Shown piece after piece: positions 14,147-18,582 of a stretch of 18,582 nt of DNA. The DNA is taken from assembly GCA_051984675.1 (NCBI GenBank), contig JBPYFK010000043.1:1-18582 (forward strand). The letters run 5' to 3'. The first letter of the stretch is position 1; every line of letters begins with the position of its first letter. The DNA comes from JBPYFK01 sp051984675 (GTDB lineage Bacteria; Actinomycetota; Actinomycetes; Mycobacteriales; Pseudonocardiaceae). Both the position numbers and the translations under genes were made by a program. The notes below the pieces were generated by a model. That model had not been told where the DNA came from. It saw only the letters and a program-made list of their open reading frames with translations, and ran no database searches.

Positions 14147-14491
14147 TCAGTCGCGCACGAAGCAGAACTCGTTGCCTTCCGGGTCCCGCATCGCCTGAAA
14201 CGACCCCTTGTCGTCGGTGACGATCCCGCCGACGCGCAGGCCACCGAGCCGTTCCGCCTCGGCGGCGGCGGCCTGGATGTCATCCACCTCAAGGTCGAGA
14301 TGGAGGCGGTTCTTGCCGGGCTTGCCCTCCGGCACCGGTTGGAAGGCCAGCCGACCGGAGCCGGGAGGCTGGACGTGTGACCAGCCCGAGGGGCGGTCGA
14401 CCGGCAGGCCACCGAGCAGGCCGGCCCAGAACCGGACCAGAGTCCTCGGCTCCCGGCAGTCCACGACAATCTGATCAAGCCCGACGCGCAT
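14147..14491 (-). CDS. VOC-family (glyoxalase-like) protein
   Basis: A 114-residue single-domain vicinal-oxygen-chelate protein. It begins MRVGLDQIVVDCREPRTLVR and has FWAGLLGG (21-28), LHLDLEVDDI (63-72, the usual metal-ligand His strand) and the C-terminal MRDPEGNEFCFV (101-112). This is the 'glyoxalase-like domain' type common and multicopy in actinomycetes. Possible roles include resistance, isomerisation or dioxygenase-like chemistry, and none can be assigned. Start ATG 14491 is chosen from the domain start. A frame from 14566 would begin at TTG with a non-homologous extension and is rejected. The ribosome site is weak. Confidence 0.85.
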   Translation of the reverse strand: MRVGLDQIVVDCREPRTLVRFWAGLLGGLPVDRPSGWSHVQPPGSGRLAFQPVPEGKPGKNRLHLDLEVDDIQAAAAEAERLGGLRVGGIVTDDKGSFQAMRDPEGNEFCFVRD

Positions 14492-14591
14492 ACCGGCCAC
14501 ATTAGATCGCCGGCCTAGCCCGGTGTGTGGCCGGGAACGGCGAGGGAAGGGGTGTTGATGATTCAACTACTGGGGAGTAGGGTCAGGCGGT

Positions 14592-14616
14592 GTCCGCCGG
14601 ACCCCCAGCGGCGGAC
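14592..14616. terminator. Hairpin, 8-bp perfect stem
   Basis: GTCCGCCG (14592-14599) pairs perfectly with CGGCGGAC (14609-14616) around a nine-base loop. It sits directly beside the larger hairpin in the gap between the GNAT and VOC genes and probably adds to termination of the GNAT transcript. Confidence 0.45.
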
Positions 14617-14619
14617 CTG

Positions 14620-14673
14620 GTCCTCGTGCCCGCGCATCAGCGCATCCCCCTCAGCCGCGCCGGGCACGAGGAC
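14620..14673. terminator. Hairpin with 13-bp perfect inverted repeat, probable terminator
   Basis: GTCCTCGTGCCCG (14620-14632) is the exact reverse complement of CGGGCACGAGGAC (14661-14673), with 28 bases between. Placed after the GNAT gene end (minus strand) and before the VOC gene, it is a probable factor-dependent or U-poor terminator. GGGCACGAG appears again at 14682-14690, so an alternative pairing exists. Confidence 0.55.
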
Positions 14674-14720
14674 TTCTTAATGGGCACGAGATTCGGTCAA
14701 GGCACAAGAAGCGCGTGGAG

Positions 14721-15254
14721 TCAGCGGACATCGCCGGGACGAACGCGGTAGACGTCCAGCGGGCGCGAGTAGTACTTCGTGGTCTCGCCGACCCACTCCA
14801 TGCCGAGCCGGGCGGCAGTGGCCTTCGCCCGTTCGTTCGTGGGATGCGTGACGGCGAACAGCTCCACGGCCTCGTGATCGAAGGCCCACTGGATCAGCGC
14901 GCGCACCGCCTCCGTCGCGTAGCCGTATCCCCACGACTCCGGGCGCAGGTGCCAGGCCACCTCCACATCCTCCTCGTACGGCGGGAAGAGCCGCAGCTCA
15001 GCGCCTCCGATGATCTCCTGCTGCTCGCGATGCACGATCGCCCACCGGCCCAGCGGGTTCGGTAGCTCCGCCCGCTCCCTGATCCACTGCTCCAGAACCT
15101 TGTGCATGTCCTCGATGTCGGTGACGTACGGCATCGACGGCACCAGCCAGTCCGTGACCACCGTTGTCCCGTAGACATGGAATGCCTCGACCGCGTCCTC
15201 CGGCCTCCAGTCGCGTATCAGCAGGCGTTCGGTGGTCAGAAGCGGAGGAGGCAT
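14721..15254 (-). CDS. GNAT-family N-acetyltransferase (RimJ/RimL type)
   Basis: A 177-residue acetyl-CoA-dependent acetyltransferase. It starts MPPPLLTTERLLIRDWRPED, the usual beginning of the RimJ/RimL-like group. It carries the acetyl-CoA pyrophosphate-binding motif as RPESWGYGYATEA (104-116), followed by ALIQWAFDH and the C-terminal HPTNERAKATAARLGMEWVG (136-155). The motif follows the pattern R-x-x-x-W-G-x-G-x-A. Substrate could be a small molecule or a protein N-terminus and is not readable. The start has a weak ribosome site (GGGACC), but the family N-terminus fits ATG 15254. Strong hairpins follow the gene. Confidence 0.88.
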   Translation of the reverse strand: MPPPLLTTERLLIRDWRPEDAVEAFHVYGTTVVTDWLVPSMPYVTDIEDMHKVLEQWIRERAELPNPLGRWAIVHREQQEIIGGAELRLFPPYEEDVEVAWHLRPESWGYGYATEAVRALIQWAFDHEAVELFAVTHPTNERAKATAARLGMEWVGETTKYYSRPLDVYRVRPGDVR

Positions 15255-15343
15255 GGTCCCACGCTAACCCCAACTCGCCCGTTGCGAGCTGTGTGACCAG
15301 CTGTTACCTCCGCCGCGACCGGGTGCTCACGCGGGTTCGCCGG

Positions 15344-17230
15344 CTAGGACGAACCCGCCTGGATCGCGCGGAGGTTGTCCTGCCGGACCGTCGCCTGGTC
15401 GGGCTTGAGCACCCGCCGGTCGTAGGTCAGCAGCCCGTTCACCTCGTTTTCGACGTCCGCGAACTGGGTGTAGACCGCGGCGGAAAGACCGTTGTCGCGG
15501 ATCGTCCGGGTCAGCAGCTCGCTGGTTTCCGTGTAGCGCCGGGTGAGCTTCTCGGGTGAGTCGGTCATCTCGTACGAGTTTGGATGGCCCGGCCACAGGT
15601 GGCCTCGCATGACCAGCCCCAAACCGCCGTACTCGCCGTCCACCGACGCACGTGGACTCGACACCTTGGGCGTGCCAGGACCGACGTAGGTGTGGTCGTC
15701 GTACAGGTCGCCAGCTCCCGTATCGGGCAGCGAGAAGCAGCAGTTCACCCCACTCGACGCATCGACCAGCCGGGTCGGGTCGTGGCGGCGGACGTCGTCG
15801 GCGATGCCGGCGGTGTCGAACTCGCCCCAGCCCTCGTTGAACGGCACCCACACCACGATCGACGGGAAACCGCGCAGCTGGTCGATCATGGCGGACAGTT
15901 CGTCGCGGAAGTGGGTCTCGGCCTCCGGGCCGCTTGGTGGTTGCGGGTTCGGCGGTTTGATCTCGGGGCGGGTGGGCAGCGAGGGCATGTCCTGCCACAC
16001 CAGCAGGCCGAGCCGGTCAGCCCAGTAGTACCAGCGGGCGGGTTCGATCTTGGCGTGCTTGCGGACCATGTTGAACCCGAGGTCCTTGGCCTGTTGCAGG
16101 TCGAACCGCAGGGCGTCGTCGGTGGGTGCGGTGTACAGGCCGTCCGGCCAGTAGCCCTGGTCCAGCGGTCCGTGCTGAAAGAGGATCTTGCCGTTGAGCG
16201 CCATCCTGGGGCGCCCGTGCACGTCCTTGACCAGGCTGATCGAGCGCATCCCCGCGTAGCTGCCGACCTCGTCCACCGCTTGACCGTCCGGCCCGATCAG
16301 GCGTATCCGCAGGTCGTAGAGGTAGGGGTCGCTGGGACTCCACAGCCGTGGGTTCTCGACGGGCAGGCGCACGCTGGTGCCCGCGTCCCCGGTGGCTCTG
16401 GCGACTTCACGGCCACCGTCACTGGCCGGAGTGGACAGCACGGCTTCGACCCGCTCATGCGTGACGCCGCTGGTCTGCGGGGTCACGGTGAAGGTGCGGG
16501 AGGCTGGGTCGGGGGCGACGTCCACGCGGTCGACGTGGGCGGCGGGCACGGGCTCCAACCACACCGTCTGCCAGATGCCCGAGGACCCGGTGTAGAAGAT
16601 CCCGCCGGGATGGTTGCGCTGCTTGCCGACCGGCATCGCCGCGCCGTCGTTGCGATCTTCGACGCCGACCACGATCTCCTGCGCGCCGCCGGGGCGGAGC
16701 GCGTCGGTGACGTCAACGCTGAACTCCGTGTACCCGCCGGTGTGCGTGGTGACCCGCTTGCCGTTCACCCACACCTGTGCGGTCTGGTCCACCGCGCCGA
16801 AATGCAGGATCACGCGCTGACCGTGCCAGTCGGGCGGGACGTCGAACGTGCGCCGGTACCACGCGTGGTCGTCGTGGCGCTGAATCCCGGACAGTGCCGA
16901 CTCCGGCGGGTATGGCACCAGGATGCGCTCCCGGAGCTGCTGGCCCAGCGGCGGCTCCGTCGATTCGGCGGGCGCGTACTCCCAGACGCCGTTGAGGTTC
17001 TGCCAGCGTGGGCGGGTCAGCTGGGGGCGCGGGTAGTCGGGAAGGGCGTTGCCGGGACCGACCTGGTCGGTCCAGGGCGTGGAGATCGGGGGTTTGCGCG
17101 GGGTCCATCCGTCGTCACCCGCGGCGGTCGCGGGCAGGCCGACTGCGGTTGTGGCGAGGAAGGTCATCAGGGTTGCCAGGATCGCATGTCGGCGAACCGC
17201 TGGAACCAGCCAGTGGGGGAGAGCGCGCAC
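15344..17230 (-). CDS. Secreted glycoside hydrolase family 2 enzyme
   Basis: A 628-residue retaining glycosidase of family GH2. An N-terminal signal peptide (RR at 13-14, hydrophobic 15-32, cleavage near ATAAG 34-38; Sec or possibly Tat) points to export. A sugar-binding jelly-roll domain follows (about 70-225; WYRRTFDVP, VWVNGK, GGYTEFSVDVT, GIFYTGSSGIWQTVWLE). Next come an Ig-like domain (about 226-330) and a TIM barrel (about 331-625). The acid/base is E466 in VPFNEGW and the nucleophile is probably E533 in DGEYGG. The fold covers beta-galactosidases, beta-mannosidases and beta-glucuronidases, and the exact sugar is not determined. Start GTG 17230 has GGAGGT upstream. Neighbours give no clue to the substrate. 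A pair of direct repeats upstream may be a regulator site. Confidence 0.9.
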   Translation of the reverse strand: MRALPHWLVPAVRRHAILATLMTFLATTAVGLPATAAGDDGWTPRKPPISTPWTDQVGPGNALPDYPRPQLTRPRWQNLNGVWEYAPAESTEPPLGQQLRERILVPYPPESALSGIQRHDDHAWYRRTFDVPPDWHGQRVILHFGAVDQTAQVWVNGKRVTTHTGGYTEFSVDVTDALRPGGAQEIVVGVEDRNDGAAMPVGKQRNHPGGIFYTGSSGIWQTVWLEPVPAAHVDRVDVAPDPASRTFTVTPQTSGVTHERVEAVLSTPASDGGREVARATGDAGTSVRLPVENPRLWSPSDPYLYDLRIRLIGPDGQAVDEVGSYAGMRSISLVKDVHGRPRMALNGKILFQHGPLDQGYWPDGLYTAPTDDALRFDLQQAKDLGFNMVRKHAKIEPARWYYWADRLGLLVWQDMPSLPTRPEIKPPNPQPPSGPEAETHFRDELSAMIDQLRGFPSIVVWVPFNEGWGEFDTAGIADDVRRHDPTRLVDASSGVNCCFSLPDTGAGDLYDDHTYVGPGTPKVSSPRASVDGEYGGLGLVMRGHLWPGHPNSYEMTDSPEKLTRRYTETSELLTRTIRDNGLSAAVYTQFADVENEVNGLLTYDRRVLKPDQATVRQDNLRAIQAGSS

Positions 17231-17297
17231 CGCCGGTCACCTCCGGGGATTCGACGTCAAGCGTCACAGTGATCAGCAACGTGGGAATAGTCAACGA

Positions 17298-17327
17298 AAT
17301 TCACCCCTCCCGCAACGGGAATTCACC
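17298..17327 (-). promoter_or_regulatory. Direct repeats GGTGAATT spaced 22 bp, upstream of GH2 gene
   Basis: GGTGAATT occurs twice on the minus strand (17305-17298 and 17327-17320), start-to-start 22 bases or two helical turns. It lies immediately upstream of TTGACT (17294-17289), a possible -35 element. This is a reasonable activator or repressor site for the glycosidase gene. The matching -10 is not clear. Confidence 0.4.
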
Positions 17328-17376
17328 ATATTGGGGCTGGTTCGGCGTGTCCGGTGGCGGGACTGCGCCCAAAGGG

Positions 17377-17409
17377 GTCGGGGGCCGGCGGTTGCCGCCG
17401 ACCCCCGAC
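17377..17409. terminator. Strong hairpin terminator after proline dehydrogenase gene
   Basis: Two 15-base arms (17377-17391 and 17395-17409) pair with a single G-T wobble in the minus-strand transcript around a three-base loop. It begins 15 bases beyond the stop of the proline dehydrogenase gene. It lacks a T-run, as is common in actinomycetes. Good intrinsic or factor-assisted terminator. Confidence 0.75.
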
Positions 17410-17424
17410 TCGTCGAGTGCCCTC

Positions 17425-18354
17425 TTACTTCCGGCTGATCAGTGACCGCAGGAAGAAAGCGACGTTGGCGGGCCGTTCCGCGAGCCGCCGCATGAAGTAC
17501 CCGTACCACTCGTCCCCGTAAGGGACGTACACCCGCATCGTCTTGCCCTCGGCGGCCAGTCTGCGCTGCTCCGCCGTGCGAATGCCGTAGAGCATCTGGA
17601 ACTCGTAGCTGTCCGAGGAACGGCCAGCGCGCTGCGCCAGGTCATCGGCGATCGCGACCAGCCTGGGGTCGTGCGAGGCCACCATCGGGTACCCCGCGCC
17701 CGACATGAGGATCTTCAAGCACCGCACGTAGGAGCGGTCGACGTCCTCCTTCTCCTGGAACGCGACTGACGAGGGCTCGGCGTAAGCGCCCTTGCACAGC
17801 CGAACGCGGGAGCCCGGCCCGGCAAGGTCGCGGCAGTCCTGCTCGGTGCGCCGCAGGTACGCCTGCAGCACCGCCCCCACCCAGGGGAAATCCGCGCGCA
17901 GTTTCGCGAGGATGTCCAGTGTGGAGTCCGTGGTGGTGTGGTCCTCCATGTCGAGAGTGACCGTCGTGCCGGCCGCTTCGGCGGACTCGCAGATCCGCCG
18001 CGCGTTGTCCAGCGCGACCTTCTCGCCGTTGCCCGGCAACAGCTGACCGATGGCGGACAGCTTCACCGACGCCTCCGCCCGGCTGGCGAGCCCCGCCGAG
18101 CGCAGGCTGCCCAGCAGCCGCTGGTAGGCGCGCACGGTCTCGGTGGCCTGGCCGGTGGCGAGGGTGTCCTCCCCGAGCCGGTCGAGGGTGACGTGCAGGC
18201 CCTCGTCGCGCAGGTGTCGGGTGACCCGCAGCGCGTCCTCCTCGGTCGCGCCGGCGACGAAGCGGTCGACCACCGAACGGCTCAACGGGGCGTGCTCGAC
18301 GACCTGGCGAGCACGGGTGGACCGGGCGGCGGCGAGCAGGATAGTCCGCAACAT
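17425..18354 (-). CDS. putB: Proline dehydrogenase (monofunctional)
   Basis: A 309-residue FAD enzyme that oxidises proline to delta-1-pyrroline-5-carboxylate, the first step of proline use. The PRODH barrel motifs are all visible: SVKLSAIGQ (96-104), TLDMEDH (133-139), VLQAYLRRTEQD (162-173), RVRLCKGAYAEP (183-194), ASHDPR (226-231), YEFQMLYGIR (250-259) and the C-terminal MRVYVPYGDEWYGYFMRRL (273-291). The length matches the short actinobacterial monofunctional form, not the long PutA fusion. ATG 18354 has AAGGA about seven bases upstream. It follows the P5C dehydrogenase gene by 77 bases on the same strand, an expected pathway pair. Confidence 0.95.
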   Translation of the reverse strand: MLRTILLAAARSTRARQVVEHAPLSRSVVDRFVAGATEEDALRVTRHLRDEGLHVTLDRLGEDTLATGQATETVRAYQRLLGSLRSAGLASRAEASVKLSAIGQLLPGNGEKVALDNARRICESAEAAGTTVTLDMEDHTTTDSTLDILAKLRADFPWVGAVLQAYLRRTEQDCRDLAGPGSRVRLCKGAYAEPSSVAFQEKEDVDRSYVRCLKILMSGAGYPMVASHDPRLVAIADDLAQRAGRSSDSYEFQMLYGIRTAEQRRLAAEGKTMRVYVPYGDEWYGYFMRRLAERPANVAFFLRSLISRK

Positions 18355-18431
18355 GACTGATCCTTAGGGTTAGGAGTCCATATTGGCGTTAGGAGCCCTG
18401 GACCTCGGGGAACGGGGCGTCGTGGTGGGGC

Positions 18432-18582
18432 TCAGCCCATGTGCGGGTAGGTGGGGTCCGTCGGGGCGTTGAAGGTTTCCTTGACCGCGCGTGGGCTGGT
18501 CCAGCGCAGCAGGTTGAACATCGAGCCCGCCTTGTCGTTGGTGCCGGAGGCCCGGCTGCCGCCGAAGGGCTGGCGGCCGACG
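18432..18582 (-). CDS. pruA: Delta-1-pyrroline-5-carboxylate dehydrogenase, C-terminal end (cut by window edge)
   Basis: The last 49 or so residues of an aldehyde dehydrogenase: VGRQPFGGSRASGTNDKAGS, then NLLRWTSPRAVKETF and a short TDPTYPHMG tail. GRQPFGGSRxSGTNDKAG is the characteristic C-terminal motif of P5C dehydrogenases (RocA/PruA), which oxidise glutamate semialdehyde to glutamate with NAD. Location directly before the proline dehydrogenase gene supports this. The rest lies to the right of the window. Confidence 0.93.
   Translation of the reverse strand, partial: VGRQPFGGSRASGTNDKAGSMFNLLRWTSPRAVKETFNAPTDPTYPHMG

Noticed and set aside
14492..14566. N-terminal extension of the VOC protein to a TTG at 14566
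   Set aside because: The added residues are basic and non-homologous, and the family begins at the MRVGLDQ start.
15584..17272. Long open frame of 562 codons on the plus strand
   Set aside because: It lies fully antisense to the GH2 gene, has low-complexity Val/Arg/Gly/Asp-rich composition and no family motifs. It is a typical high-GC shadow frame.

Overview
This is a high-GC stretch with strong G/C bias at third codon positions, purine-rich Shine-Dalgarno sites and frequent GTG starts. The gene content (IclR-controlled pca operon, Amt transporter with a GlnR-like site, DosR-like boxes) points to an actinomycete. A pseudonocardia-type genome such as Amycolatopsis or Saccharopolyspora is my best guess, but that is inference only. 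No rRNA, tRNA, CRISPR array, integrase or insertion sequence was seen. The window reads as ordinary chromosomal catabolic and housekeeping DNA rather than a mobile island.

Left part (1-5600): the 5' end of an ammonium transporter gene (minus strand) with a possible GlnR site upstream; a small uncertain ORF; a LysR regulator divergent from an MFS exporter across an AT-rich 83-bp gap; two small uncharacterised proteins on the minus strand; a zinc alcohol dehydrogenase whose upstream region carries DosR-like inverted repeats; and a short-chain dehydrogenase.

Centre (5656-13320): a complete protocatechuate branch of the beta-ketoadipate pathway, all on the minus strand and apparently one transcript in the order pcaI-J-F-H-G-B-D-C-R. 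Neighbouring genes overlap (ATGA, GTGA and TGATG junctions) or are separated by 10-28 bases. PcaHG opens the protocatechuate ring, PcaB cyclises the product, PcaC decarboxylates it, PcaD hydrolyses the enol-lactone, PcaIJ adds CoA, and PcaF cleaves the product to succinyl-CoA and acetyl-CoA. An IclR-family regulator closes the operon. A sigma70-like promoter with a PcaR-like operator lies just upstream of pcaI. pcaD and pcaC are separate genes rather than the fused pcaL common in actinomycetes.

Right part (13333-18582): a DUF72 protein and a VOC-family protein, a GNAT acetyltransferase followed by strong hairpins, a secreted family-2 glycoside hydrolase, and the proline-to-glutamate pair: proline dehydrogenase and the 3' end of delta-1-pyrroline-5-carboxylate dehydrogenase. 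All are on the minus strand.

I found no clearly undescribed system. The most rewarding points are the DosR-like boxes before the alcohol dehydrogenase, the split pcaD/pcaC arrangement, the repeat-built N-terminus of PcaB that begins inside pcaG, and the pair of unknown small proteins.
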